Positions 28,968-38,163 of a stretch of 64,000 bases of DNA are shown piece after piece. This DNA is from Weissella paramesenteroides ATCC 33313 (lineage in GTDB: Bacteria > Bacillota > Bacilli > Lactobacillales > Lactobacillaceae). The translations under genes were made by a program, and so were the position numbers. The notes under the pieces were generated by a model. The model saw nothing but the letters and a program-made list of their open reading frames with translations, was not told the origin of the DNA and did not search any database. Location: the NCBI RefSeq assembly GCF_000160575.1, contig NZ_GG697133.1, positions 1 to 64,000 of the forward strand. The letters are read 5' to 3'. Every line of letters starts with the position of its first letter. Position 1 is the stretch's first letter.

Positions 28968-30071
28968 TTAAATAATACGATTGGTTGTTTCTGCATCGAA
29001 ATAGTGTGCCTTTGATAAGTTAGCTGCAACTTCAATTTGTGTTCCTGGATCAACAAAGTCGCTACCTTTACTGCGCACAACAACCTCCGTCTCACCAACT
29101 TTCGTATACAGCATTGCATCCGCACCTAACAATTCAGATACTTCCACCGTTGTATTAAATTTGCCTCCAATGTACGTTTCAACAGCAATTGGATCGAGAT
29201 GCAAATCTTCTGGTCGGATTCCAAACACAATCTGTTTGTCGTCATAGCCACCATTAGTTAATTGTTTCGCAATTCCTTCAGGCAATTTTACTGAAAAGCC
29301 AGAATTATTTTCAATGATTCCGTCATGATAAGTGACAGTTAATAAATTCATGGATGGTGAACCAATAAAACCAGCCACGAAAGTATTTTTAGGTTGATTA
29401 TATAACTCGCTTGGCGTACCCACTTGCTGGATATCTCCATTATCGATAATTACAATCCGATCCGCTAATGTCATTGCTTCAGTTTGATCATGTGTCACAT
29501 AAATTGTTGTGCCACCCATTCGTTGATGTATCTTTGCGATTTCAGCACGCATTTGCACACGAAGTTTGGCATCCAAATTTGACAGTGGCTCATCCATCAA
29601 CAAAATTTTTGCATCACGAACGATCGCCCGTCCCATTGCGACACGTTGTCGTTGTCCACCAGATAAATCTGCTGGTTTACGTTCTAGATATTGCTCAATA
29701 CCCAGTACAGCAGCAGCCTCATGCACCCGCGTATTAATTTCTTTTTTAGGAAGTTTTCTCAATTTTAGTCCGTAGGCAATATTGTCAAATACGGACATAT
29801 GGGGATACAAGGCATAATTTTGAAAAACCATGGCAATTTCTCTGTCTTTTGGCGCAACATCATTCATAATTTTGCCGTCAATGGAAAAAATACCATCGGT
29901 AATATCTTCCAAACCTGCTATCATTCTCAAAACCGTTGACTTACCAGAACCAGATGGTCCAACAAAAACCATAAACTCTTTATCATGTATTTCTAAATTA
30001 TAATCAGCGACTGCTGGAATATCCGTATTTGGGTATGTTTTTTTAATATGTTCTAATTTAATCTCTGCCAT
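28968..30071 (-). CDS. msmK: sugar ABC transporter ATPase (MsmK/MalK type)
   Basis: A 367-residue ATPase: Walker [10 protein letters not shown], signature LSGGQRQR, Walker B ILLMDEPLSNLD. It has a C-terminal OB-type regulatory domain (about 235-367, with GIRPEDLHLD). This class energises maltodextrin and other oligosaccharide importers. It lies 13 bases after malG and just before the amylase gene. Confidence 0.92.
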   Translation of the reverse strand: MAEIKLEHIKKTYPNTDIPAVADYNLEIHDKEFMVFVGPSGSGKSTVLRMIAGLEDITDGIFSIDGKIMNDVAPKDREIAMVFQNYALYPHMSVFDNIAYGLKLRKLPKKEINTRVHEAAAVLGIEQYLERKPADLSGGQRQRVAMGRAIVRDAKILLMDEPLSNLDAKLRVQMRAEIAKIHQRMGGTTIYVTHDQTEAMTLADRIVIIDNGDIQQVGTPSELYNQPKNTFVAGFIGSPSMNLLTVTYHDGIIENNSGFSVKLPEGIAKQLTNGGYDDKQIVFGIRPEDLHLDPIAVETYIGGKFNTTVEVSELLGADAMLYTKVGETEVVVRSKGSDFVDPGTQIEVAANLSKAHYFDAETTNRII

Positions 30072-30084
30072 GTTTTTTCCCTTT

Positions 30085-30924
30085 TTAACCCTTTACTGCA
30101 CCTGATGTAACGCCCTCAACAAAGAAACGTTGCAAGACAATAAACAATATCGTAATTGGTACTGCAATTAAAACTGAACCTGCGGCAAATGCCATAAACA
30201 ATGAGTTTGCTGACTCTCTTGTCATCATTGTATAAAGTCCAATTGCAACCGTATAATTTTGTATATTATCTCCCATAATTACTCGTGCAAAAATAAAATC
30301 CATCCATGGACCTGTAAAAGCCATTAATGTGGTATAGACAATAATTGGTTTTGAAAGTGGTAATGTAATCGTACGAAAAATATCCCACTTTGTTGCCCCA
30401 TCTAGCATTGCTGATTCATCAAGAGATATTGGAATTGTATCAAAGAAACCTTTTTGCACGTAGAATCCCAAAGCAGCTCCTGCGACATACACTAAAATTA
30501 AGGCAAGTAAAGATTGTGTTAATCCAATTGCTTTTAAAATATAATAAATAGCAATCATACTCATAAAGCCAGGAAACATGTTAAGAATCAAAGCAATCTG
30601 CAAAAATCGACCTCGCCAATGAAACTTCAAACGGGATAACGAATATGCCATAACAACAGTAATAAAAGTTGACAAAACCGCACTAACTACTGCAACAACC
30701 AGAGTATTCATAAACCATCTACCAAACGGATACGTTGAATTGGTAAATAATGTTTTATAGTTATCTAAAGTAAAATGATGTGGAATGAAGTAATCCACAA
30801 ACATGCCACCCTCGGCACGAAAACTAGTTAACACGATCCAAATAATCGGTAAAATCCAAATAATCGCCAAAACGGTTAATACAATATATATTAACGTTCG
30901 TGAGCGTCTCTTTTTATTTTTCAT
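30085..30924 (-). CDS. malG: maltodextrin ABC transporter permease (MalG type)
   Basis: A 279-residue permease with six membrane helices. The coupling loop DESAMLDGATKWDIFRTITLPLSKP near residues 187-211 fits the EAA motif of sugar permeases. It pairs with the MalF-type protein whose stop lies nine bases upstream. Substrate assigned from context with two GH13 enzymes. Confidence 0.9.
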   Translation of the reverse strand: MKNKKRRSRTLIYIVLTVLAIIWILPIIWIVLTSFRAEGGMFVDYFIPHHFTLDNYKTLFTNSTYPFGRWFMNTLVVAVVSAVLSTFITVVMAYSLSRLKFHWRGRFLQIALILNMFPGFMSMIAIYYILKAIGLTQSLLALILVYVAGAALGFYVQKGFFDTIPISLDESAMLDGATKWDIFRTITLPLSKPIIVYTTLMAFTGPWMDFIFARVIMGDNIQNYTVAIGLYTMMTRESANSLFMAFAAGSVLIAVPITILFIVLQRFFVEGVTSGAVKG

Positions 30925-30933
30925 GACTGCTCC

Positions 30934-32271
30934 TTATCCTAAATTACTCATCTTATTAACACGTTTATATGCAAATAATGAAAAGATTGCTGATAATGTG
31001 AAAATCAAAATACCAATAACTGATGCTAAATTATAATCAGCCGAATCAATCGTCAACTTATATAACCAAGTCACCAGTAAATCTGTGTCCCCTGCATTAT
31101 AGTAATTAGAATTCATGGGTCCACCACTAGTTAACAAATAAATAACATTAAAGTTATTGATATTACCAATAAACTGCTGGATCAAGCTAGGAGCCATAAC
31201 AAACAATATTTGAGGAAATGTCAAATCACGGAAAATTTGAAACTTATTCGCACCATCAATTTCTGCAGCTTCAACCTGATCTTGACTTAAATTCTGTAAA
31301 ATGCCTGTTGTGACCAACATCGTGGCTGGAATTCCAATCCACATATTAACAACAATAACTGTAACTTTTGCCAATGTTCCATCTGTCAAAAAAGGAATTG
31401 GATGGCTAATTAAATGCCAATTCATTAGCATTGTATTTACCATGCCGGAATCATTTAATAAATTATTCATAATTAATAAGGTAATAAATTGTGGCACAGC
31501 CATCGTAAGAATAAAGAGGGTTCGATAAACCTTTTTCCCTTTAATTCCCTTTGCATTTATTAACATTGCCAATAAAACACCAAACAAAAATGATGTTGCA
31601 GTTGCCATAACTGCCCAAACTAATGTCCATCCAAGAAGTGGAAAGAACGTGCCCGCGACATCACCGCTTAGTACATTTCCAAAATTTTCAAATCCTACCC
31701 ATGTAAACAAATTTTTAGGTGGTAAATGATTATGGTCATAATTCGTAAAAGCAATAGAAATCATGTAAATCAACGGTAGAATTGTGAAAGCCAAAACTCC
31801 TATCATAGGTATCGACATCAAAAGAATGTGTAATTTACTATCAAGTAATTTTGCCAGATCTTCTTTCAAGTTTGGTACTTTACTATGATTTAAATCAAAT
31901 TCCAGTAAAGTTCGTGCAGATTTTAAATTCACCCAATACTGGTATAAAAATATACTGACTACCAGAATTGTCGCGATACCAAACAACAAGAGCAACATAG
32001 AATTATCGCCTTGTTGCAAAATATTAATTCCTAGTTTTTTGTCAAATACGAAACCCTGTTTGTGTGTACCTAATGTCAACAAATAATTTAAGCTTTTAAT
32101 TCCTCGCATCAAAAACCATGTAAAAAATGATATTTCAACGGCTAGAAACCAAATCCCTTTTAAAACTTGTCCGTGTAATAATTGTGAACTTCCCATAATA
32201 ACAGCAGATAGTTTCATCCGCCAGTCACCCACCTGCAAAGCTTTTAACACTGTTAATCCTTGCTTTTGCAT
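30934..32271 (-). CDS. malF: maltodextrin ABC transporter permease (MalF type)
   Basis: A 445-residue permease. An N-terminal extension of ~145 residues with extra membrane segments precedes the six-helix core, as in Gram-positive MalF proteins. The coupling loop is EAAEIDGANKFQIFRDLTFP. It follows the binding-protein gene by 68 bases and shares its promoter. Confidence 0.9.
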   Translation of the reverse strand: MQKQGLTVLKALQVGDWRMKLSAVIMGSSQLLHGQVLKGIWFLAVEISFFTWFLMRGIKSLNYLLTLGTHKQGFVFDKKLGINILQQGDNSMLLLLFGIATILVVSIFLYQYWVNLKSARTLLEFDLNHSKVPNLKEDLAKLLDSKLHILLMSIPMIGVLAFTILPLIYMISIAFTNYDHNHLPPKNLFTWVGFENFGNVLSGDVAGTFFPLLGWTLVWAVMATATSFLFGVLLAMLINAKGIKGKKVYRTLFILTMAVPQFITLLIMNNLLNDSGMVNTMLMNWHLISHPIPFLTDGTLAKVTVIVVNMWIGIPATMLVTTGILQNLSQDQVEAAEIDGANKFQIFRDLTFPQILFVMAPSLIQQFIGNINNFNVIYLLTSGGPMNSNYYNAGDTDLLVTWLYKLTIDSADYNLASVIGILIFTLSAIFSLFAYKRVNKMSNLG

Positions 32272-32339
32272 ATGACAACCTCCATTTAGTGCTTATAAAA
32301 AGATATGCCTATATAGACATATCTTTGATAGTAATTACA

Positions 32340-33551
32340 TTAGTTCTTGTCAGATTTTTCGGATTGCTTGACCAACTTATCTAACTTACTTTGCATGTCC
32401 GTATCAGACTTAATCTTTCCCTTATAAGCATCGTTAATCAACGCATCAGAAGGTCCCCAGAAAGTAACCATTTGAGGTAGTTTAGGCATAACAACTGAAT
32501 TTTCTGGTTTTGCCATCTCAATCACAGCAGCAGCAACATCATCTTTTTGCACTTGATCGTTAGCTTGAACTGCTTTACTTGAAGGCACATAACCTAACTT
32601 ATCAAAAATTTGTTGTTGTACCTTATCTGAAGATAAGTAGTTAGCCAACTTCATAGAATTCAAAGCATTCTTAGTTTGTGCATTGACCCCAAATAACTTA
32701 ACCCCGAGAAAGGCTTTCATTTGCTTATCCCCATCACCAAAGTTTACAGTTGGATATTTTGCCACGCCCAACTTGTCACCAAGTTCTTTCTGCAAAGCTA
32801 CCTTATCCCACGGTCCTGAAAGATAAGCATCTGCTTTACCATCAGCCATTTTATTCAATGATGCTGCATCAGTACTTTGAATAACCCCCTTGTTCTTCTT
32901 TTGTGAAGCAATCCATTTTAGAACTTGCACGCCTTTATCATTATTAAAGTTTGTACCCTTTACAGATTCTCCATTTTTACCGTACAAGTAATCACCATTA
33001 CTCATGAACAATGGCACATATTTATAATTTGCACCATCATCTGCCAAGTTTGTAGTTAACTTACCTTTACTGGTAAGTGAGTCCCAAGACTTAATGTCAT
33101 TTGCTGATAACTTTTCTTTGTTATAGTACAAAACTTGAGTTTCTACACCGTAAGGATATCCATACATCTTCCCTTTATACTTTGCACCTGCAACAGCAGA
33201 CTCAGTTTGATTTTTTTCAATTGTTTTTTCATACTTTGTATTCTGATAAATCAATCCAGCTTGTACCATTTGTCCCAATTGATCATGTGGAAACATAAAT
33301 ACGTCTGCTGCTGCAGATGGATCCTTTTTTAAATCAGCTTGCGCATCTGCCGATTGCCCAATTTTAAAATCTACTTTAATCCCTGTATCTTTTGTAAACT
33401 GCTTAACAATTGGTTTATAGGCTTTGTTATCAACCCATAATTTAACAACCTTATCATTCGCAGAAGCAGATTGTGTTGTTATCACCATTCCTGTTGTCGT
33501 AGCAGTTACAGCTAAAGCAGCGATCATCGCAATTTTTTGTGTCTTGCCCAT
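32340..33551 (-). CDS. malE: maltose/maltodextrin-binding protein without lipobox
   Basis: A 403-residue family 1 solute-binding protein (VKLWVDNKAY, VFMFPHDQLG, YGYPYGVETQVLYYNK). Residues 1-32 form a signal peptide ending SASA, which suits signal peptidase I. No cysteine occurs in the first 40 residues, so the usual lipid anchor of Gram-positive binding proteins is missing. How it stays at the cell surface is unclear. First gene of the importer operon, behind an operator and a cre. Confidence 0.92.
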   Translation of the reverse strand: MGKTQKIAMIAALAVTATTTGMVITTQSASANDKVVKLWVDNKAYKPIVKQFTKDTGIKVDFKIGQSADAQADLKKDPSAAADVFMFPHDQLGQMVQAGLIYQNTKYEKTIEKNQTESAVAGAKYKGKMYGYPYGVETQVLYYNKEKLSANDIKSWDSLTSKGKLTTNLADDGANYKYVPLFMSNGDYLYGKNGESVKGTNFNNDKGVQVLKWIASQKKNKGVIQSTDAASLNKMADGKADAYLSGPWDKVALQKELGDKLGVAKYPTVNFGDGDKQMKAFLGVKLFGVNAQTKNALNSMKLANYLSSDKVQQQIFDKLGYVPSSKAVQANDQVQKDDVAAAVIEMAKPENSVVMPKLPQMVTFWGPSDALINDAYKGKIKSDTDMQSKLDKLVKQSEKSDKN

Positions 33552-33585
33552 TTTTCTATTCCTCTTTCAAAAAAATATACAATAA

Positions 33586-33599
33586 TGTAAGCGTTTTCA
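33586..33599. promoter_or_regulatory. cre site at the malE promoter
   Basis: TGTAAGCGTTTTCA matches the CcpA consensus TGWNANCGNTNWCA at all positions. It overlaps the expected transcription start, a position for repression by CcpA/HPr-Ser-P. Confidence 0.8.
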
Positions 33600-33606
33600 T
33601 ATGTAT

Positions 33607-33615
33607 ATTTTAGCA
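33607..33615 (-). promoter_or_regulatory. extended -10 of the malE operon
   Basis: Minus strand TGCTAAAAT. No good -35 lies 16-18 bases upstream, which suits a promoter that needs an activator bound at 33647-33660. Confidence 0.5.
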
Positions 33616-33646
33616 AACTATTTGCAAAAAGCACGTTAAAATTCAA

Positions 33647-33660
33647 TGTTACCGGTAACA
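33647..33660. promoter_or_regulatory. palindromic LacI-family operator upstream of malE
   Basis: TGTTACCGGTAACA, a perfect 14-base palindrome centred about 53 bases upstream of the expected start. The identical sequence stands upstream of the glucosidase gene at 35640. A MalR-type regulator is the likely reader; its gene is not in the window. Confidence 0.75.
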
Positions 33661-33743
33661 TAAATTTTAACTAGTTGACCAATAAAAAAAAAAATATTAA
33701 ATCACTGTTCAATATGTCTTTATTGTTTTATTATTCACAATCG

Positions 33744-35429
33744 TTAATTGTCATTAAGTCCCATAACTACAGCTGAGTATCCAGCCATTTTAACATGGTC
33801 GTTATCGATTGTGATATCTCCTACTTTTTCTAACACGTCTCCAACATTGTGTGCATCAAATTCTGCTAGTTCATGACTTAGATTAACAAATACCGTTAAT
33901 ACTTGTCCATCAAGGATGCGCTGATAGCCAATAACAGTTTCAGGCAATGAATCAATTGGTTGGAAATCACCTGTAGTTATAACTGATTGCCATGCTAGAT
34001 CATGATGCAGTTGCCCTAATTTCTTGTAATAGTTCAAAACAGAATTTTCGTCTGCTAACTCTGTCTGCACATCAATACCTTCTCTATCATTTCCCATGCC
34101 TAGCCATGGTTCTGTGTCAGAGAATCCCGCAAAGTTAGAATTATTCCATTGCATTGGGACTCGTGCATTATCACGTGATTTATCGTTAATCGATGCGAGA
34201 GCACTTTCTTTAGAATAACCATCCTTAAGTGCCATTTGATAATTATTGATTGATGACACATCATTAAATTCTGAAATATCCTTACGGACGAAATTCTTCA
34301 TTCCTATCTCTTGGCCTTGGTAAATAAATGGCACACCTGGTAAGAAATAATACATGGTTGCCAATGCCTTTGCGGCTGTGGGTGTTTGATCATGCTTATC
34401 AGGTACTAACTTTGATAATACTCTGGGTTGATCATGATTCTCTAAAACATTGGCAAGTGTACCATGAACCTGCCCAGCAACCTGTTGTGACTCAAATAGA
34501 GCTTCACGCAGATCCTTTACTGTCCATTGGCTACGACCGCGATACCATTCATCAGTATTTAGGACATCGATATTCATATATGAAAAGTCAAAGATCATTG
34601 AAAAGTAGCCATTTGGGCCAATATATTTCTTTAAATCTTTCTCCGGAACACCGTATGCTTCACCAACTGTAATAGCGTCATATTTATCAAATGTTTCTTG
34701 CTTTAGTTCATTCAAGAAGACATCAATACCTGATCGATTTTGTCCCTTCTTAATAACCGAGACAAGGCCATCACTGCCATCGGCAGGTAAACTAGCCCAA
34801 TCTAAGTCTTTCTTCAAATGAGTAATCGCATCAACTCTAAATCCTGCCACACCTAATTCCAACCACCAGTTAATCATTTGATATATTTCCTGACGCAACG
34901 CCGGATTTTCCCAATTCAGATCTGGTTGTTGTGGGGCAAAAGTATGAAAATAGAACGTATTTGGTTCATCAGCAACTGGCTCCCAAGTTGAGCCACCGAA
35001 AATACTACGCCAATTATTTGGTACATCACCGTCATCAGTCGTTTTAAAAATAAAGTAATCACGGTACTTACTTTTGGGATCAGCTAATGCTTGTTTAAAC
35101 CATTCATGTTGATCAGAAGTATGATTGACAACTAAATCCATAATTACTTTAATATGACGCTTTTTAGCTTCAGACAAGAAAACTTTAAACTCATCCAGTG
35201 AACCAAATTGCGGATCAATATCTTGATAATCAGCAATATCATAACCCATATCAACCATTGGTGATTTGTAAATTGGTGAGACCCAAATCATTGTGACCCC
35301 TAATTCTTGAATGTAATCCAAGTGATCAATCATTCCCTGAATATCACCAATTCCATCATGATTCGTATCTTGAAAAGAACGTGGATAAATCTGATAAACA
35401 ATCTCGTTTTGCCACCATTTTGTAGACAT
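33744..35429 (-). CDS. GH13_31 alpha-glucosidase (oligo-1,6-glucosidase/maltase family)
   Basis: A 561-residue cytoplasmic exo-glucosidase. Catalytic residues are Asp in GFRVDAITHL, Glu in VGEAYG and Asp in ENHDQPR; the calcium-type loop is DTNHDGIGD. Val after the nucleophile usually marks alpha-1,6 activity in this subfamily. Ala here suggests alpha-1,4 (maltase-like) preference. Dextran glucosidase and trehalose-6-phosphate hydrolase are alternative names for related proteins. Own operator and cre upstream; its products would be glucose from imported dextrins. Confidence 0.88.
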   Translation of the reverse strand: MSTKWWQNEIVYQIYPRSFQDTNHDGIGDIQGMIDHLDYIQELGVTMIWVSPIYKSPMVDMGYDIADYQDIDPQFGSLDEFKVFLSEAKKRHIKVIMDLVVNHTSDQHEWFKQALADPKSKYRDYFIFKTTDDGDVPNNWRSIFGGSTWEPVADEPNTFYFHTFAPQQPDLNWENPALRQEIYQMINWWLELGVAGFRVDAITHLKKDLDWASLPADGSDGLVSVIKKGQNRSGIDVFLNELKQETFDKYDAITVGEAYGVPEKDLKKYIGPNGYFSMIFDFSYMNIDVLNTDEWYRGRSQWTVKDLREALFESQQVAGQVHGTLANVLENHDQPRVLSKLVPDKHDQTPTAAKALATMYYFLPGVPFIYQGQEIGMKNFVRKDISEFNDVSSINNYQMALKDGYSKESALASINDKSRDNARVPMQWNNSNFAGFSDTEPWLGMGNDREGIDVQTELADENSVLNYYKKLGQLHHDLAWQSVITTGDFQPIDSLPETVIGYQRILDGQVLTVFVNLSHELAEFDAHNVGDVLEKVGDITIDNDHVKMAGYSAVVMGLNDN

Positions 35430-35510
35430 CTATATATTCCCCCAAATATTCATTAATGTTTTTAGCATATATGAGCTAGGTTAAATATTCAATCCTAATT
35501 CGCTACAAAA

Positions 35511-35524
35511 AGAAAACGCTTACA
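35511..35524. promoter_or_regulatory. cre site upstream of the GH13_31 gene
   Basis: Minus strand TGTAAGCGTTTTCT matches the cre consensus at 13 of 14 positions, 82-95 bases before the start codon. It is the same sequence as the malE cre but for the last base. Confidence 0.7.
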
Positions 35525-35639
35525 TTTTATTCTTTTCAACAATTTAATCATAATTACTATTAAAATAAACATATATGTATATTTAAAAAATCATTTAAAA
35601 TAAAATTAATATAAAAATTATATTTAACCTGCCATGGAA

Positions 35640-35653
35640 TGTTACCGGTAACA
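35640..35653. promoter_or_regulatory. second copy of the LacI-family operator
   Basis: TGTTACCGGTAACA, identical to the malE copy. A TATAAT (35617-35622, minus strand) with no good -35 lies just downstream. The gap 35430-35726 holds this operator, the cre and the ptsI terminator, with no gene. Confidence 0.75.
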
Positions 35654-35679
35654 TATTTGAAGAAAAAATTACTAACTAT

Positions 35680-35709
35680 AAAAAAAAGAACAACCCTTTT
35701 TGGTCGCTC
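35680..35709 (-). terminator. terminator after ptsI
   Basis: Minus strand GAGCGACC pairs with GGTTGTTC (two G-T pairs) around AAAAAG, then T8. Confidence 0.75.
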
Positions 35710-35726
35710 TCACAATTTTTTATCAA

Positions 35727-37454
35727 CTAGTCAGCTGAAACATTAGATTTTACTAACGCAACAACTTCATCATTTGTTTCGGCATCAACAGCTTTAGCAG
35801 CTAATTCAGCCATATCCTTCGTATCCAACTTCTTCATCAATGAACGTGCCTGTAGAATAGAAGTTGCAGACATTGAGAACTCATCTAATCCCATACCAAC
35901 AAGAATTGGCAATGCAATTGGGTCCCCTGCCATCTCACCACACATTGCAGCAAACTTACCATACTTATGTGCAGAATCAATCACATTCTTAACCAAACGT
36001 AAGATTGATGGATTGTATGGCTGGTACAAATATGACACACGATCATTACCACGATCAGCAGCCATAGAGTATCCAATTAGATCATTGGTTCCAATTGAGA
36101 AAAAGTCCACTTCTTGTGCAAACTTATCTGCCAAAACAGCAGCCGCTGGAATTTCAATCATAATACCAAGCTTAATGTCATCTGATACTGGCGTACCCTC
36201 TGCAACTAACTTAGCCTTTTCTTCATTGAAAATATCACGAGCTGCACGGAATTCTGGTAACGTTGCAACCATTGGGAACATGATCCAAAGTTGTCCGTAA
36301 ACTGAAGCACGTAGTAATGCACGTAACTGTGTACGGAAAATATCATCACGATCTAGAGAAATACGAATAGCACGGTAACCAAGGAAAGGATTCTCCTCTT
36401 CAGGCAATGGCAAATATGGCAAGTGCTTATCACCACCAATATCCATTGTACGAACCGTAACTGGCTTGCCGTCCATACTCTTTAATACCTTCTTGTAAGA
36501 CTCAAATTGATCATCTTCTGTTGGCAATTCTGAAGAATCCATGTACAAGAACTCTGTACGATATAGTCCAACACCTTCAGCACCATTATCAATGACACCA
36601 TCAAGATCTTTTGGTGTTCCAATATTTGCTCCAATGACAAATTCCTTGCCATCGGCTGATACAGACTTTTCGTCTTTCAACTTAGCCCATTCCGCTTTCT
36701 TAGCAGCGTATCGATTACCTTTAGCTTGATAAGTTGTGATTTCATCTTCTGTTGGATTTACCAACGCCACACCATCAAGACCATCTAAGATAACTGTGTC
36801 ACCCTCATTGATTTCCTTCGTAGCAACTTCAGAACCAACAACTGCAGGAATTTCCAATGTACGAGCCATAATAGCAGCGTGTGCCGTACGACCACCAACA
36901 TTTGTAATAAATCCTTTGACATAGCGACGATCTAATTGCGCAGTATCAGAAGGTGTCATATCTTGCGCAACAATAACAACTTCTTCATTGATCAATGCTG
37001 GATTTGGTAATTCCTTATCAAGCAAGTGACTTAACACACGCTTGGTTACATCGCGGATGTCAGCAGCACGTTCAGCCATGTATGGATTATCATCTGCCAT
37101 GCCTTCAAACATGCCAATAAACATATCTGTAACAGCCTTTAAAGCTGCCTCAGCATTTGTTTTATCACTATCAATTTTATCGTTAATGTTACCCAAAAGC
37201 TCCGGATCTTCAGTAACCATGATGTGTGCTGTAAAGACTTCAGCTTCATCCGCACCCATTGATTCTTCTGCTTTTGCACGAATCTTTTCCAAATCTGCCT
37301 TAGAAGACAAAAAGGCCGCCTTGATGCGGTCTTTCTCACCTTGAGTATCGTCGATTGTGCGAGTCTCAAAAGACAGATCTGGGTCAACTAACTTATAAGC
37401 TTTCGCAATTGCGACACCATTTGATGCAGCAATTCCTGTAATTTTATTAGTCAT
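35727..37454 (-). CDS. ptsI: PTS enzyme I
   Basis: Transfers phosphate from PEP to HPr. The 575-residue protein has phospho-His192 in [21 protein letters not shown] and the PEP-binding [10 protein letters not shown]. It also has TEFLYMD and the C-terminal MCGEMAGD with the conserved cysteine. It follows ptsH by 39 bases. In the absence of any EII gene in the window its substrates are unknown; it also feeds HPr for CcpA control. Confidence 0.97.
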   Translation of the reverse strand: MTNKITGIAASNGVAIAKAYKLVDPDLSFETRTIDDTQGEKDRIKAAFLSSKADLEKIRAKAEESMGADEAEVFTAHIMVTEDPELLGNINDKIDSDKTNAEAALKAVTDMFIGMFEGMADDNPYMAERAADIRDVTKRVLSHLLDKELPNPALINEEVVIVAQDMTPSDTAQLDRRYVKGFITNVGGRTAHAAIMARTLEIPAVVGSEVATKEINEGDTVILDGLDGVALVNPTEDEITTYQAKGNRYAAKKAEWAKLKDEKSVSADGKEFVIGANIGTPKDLDGVIDNGAEGVGLYRTEFLYMDSSELPTEDDQFESYKKVLKSMDGKPVTVRTMDIGGDKHLPYLPLPEEENPFLGYRAIRISLDRDDIFRTQLRALLRASVYGQLWIMFPMVATLPEFRAARDIFNEEKAKLVAEGTPVSDDIKLGIMIEIPAAAVLADKFAQEVDFFSIGTNDLIGYSMAADRGNDRVSYLYQPYNPSILRLVKNVIDSAHKYGKFAAMCGEMAGDPIALPILVGMGLDEFSMSATSILQARSLMKKLDTKDMAELAAKAVDAETNDEVVALVKSNVSAD

Positions 37455-37493
37455 TCTATTTCCCCTAGAACCTGTTTAACCTAATCTAAAAAA

Positions 37494-37760
37494 CTAGTCC
37501 GTCAAACCTTCTGCTGACATTGTTTCTGCAATGGCTGCCAAAGCGTCTGCTTCGTCATCACCTTCAGCAGAAATCTTAACATCTGCGTTTTGACCAACAC
37601 CTAGTGACATAACACCCATGATTGACTTCAAGTTAACGTCCTTACCTTGGTATGATAGTGTAACGTTTGATGAGAACTTTGAAGCTGCTTGTACCAACAA
37701 AGTTGCTGGGCGAGCGTGAATACCAGTTTCGGCTACAATGTGAAATTCGCGTGATTCCAT
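37494..37760 (-). CDS. ptsH: phosphocarrier protein HPr
   Basis: An 88-residue protein with His15 (GIHARPA) for phosphotransfer and Ser46 ([11 protein letters not shown]) for regulatory phosphorylation by HprK. Ser46-phosphorylated HPr is the CcpA co-repressor. HprK is encoded at 43.1-44.0 kb. Strong GAGGAG Shine-Dalgarno. First gene of ptsHI. Confidence 0.97.
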   Translation of the reverse strand: MESREFHIVAETGIHARPATLLVQAASKFSSNVTLSYQGKDVNLKSIMGVMSLGVGQNADVKISAEGDDEADALAAIAETMSAEGLTD

Positions 37761-37857
37761 GGTGATAATCTCCTCTAAATTTAAATATTATTCTTTTACT
37801 TTGGGTTAAGTTAAATTATGCTTTCTACAATCAATTTTAACCAACCTTCATACATTC

Positions 37858-37895
37858 ATTTTATCAGGTATAAGACATATTCGCAAGCGCTTACA
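37858..37895 (-). promoter_or_regulatory. ptsH promoter overlapping a cre
   Basis: Minus strand TTGCGA (37881-37886), 17 bases, TAAAAT with TG (extended -10, 37858-37863). TGTAAGCGCTTGCG (37882-37895) matches the cre consensus except for the final base and overlaps the -35. Confidence 0.65.
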
Positions 37896-37945
37896 TATTT
37901 TTTTCATAAAATATAATTTGTTATCGTTAAGCTATAAATTTTATT

Positions 37946-38131
37946 CTATGATGCTTCGTCATCTTTTGCTGTATATGTAATTATACCACCACGTTCGGCA
38001 GTGCCCCTAATTGCATTCTGATAGGGATAATCTCGCCATACAACATAAAAATCAGAAAACTCTTTTGCAGTTACCACAAATTCATCTAATTCGCCTGATC
38101 TTAGTTGATCTAATATCTGACTATAATCCAT
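37946..38131 (-). CDS. small hypothetical protein after fabH
   Basis: A 61-residue soluble protein, acidic and rich in Tyr and Phe in the middle. Not recognised. The Shine-Dalgarno GAGGAGG is strong and well placed, and the gene lies 32 bases after fabH on the same strand, so it is very probably translated. No membrane or metal-binding motif. Confidence 0.7.
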   Translation of the reverse strand: MDYSQILDQLRSGELDEFVVTAKEFSDFYVVWRDYPYQNAIRGTAERGGIITYTAKDDEAS

Positions 38132-38163
38132 TCTGCCTCCTCAATTACATTATACAGCGATAA

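Noticed and set aside
37042-37344. Several 60-110-residue Ser/Ala-rich plus-strand ORFs opposite ptsI, fusA, glmM and nhaP-like genes
   Set aside because: They are antisense shadows of strongly biased highly expressed genes and lack ribosome binding sites.
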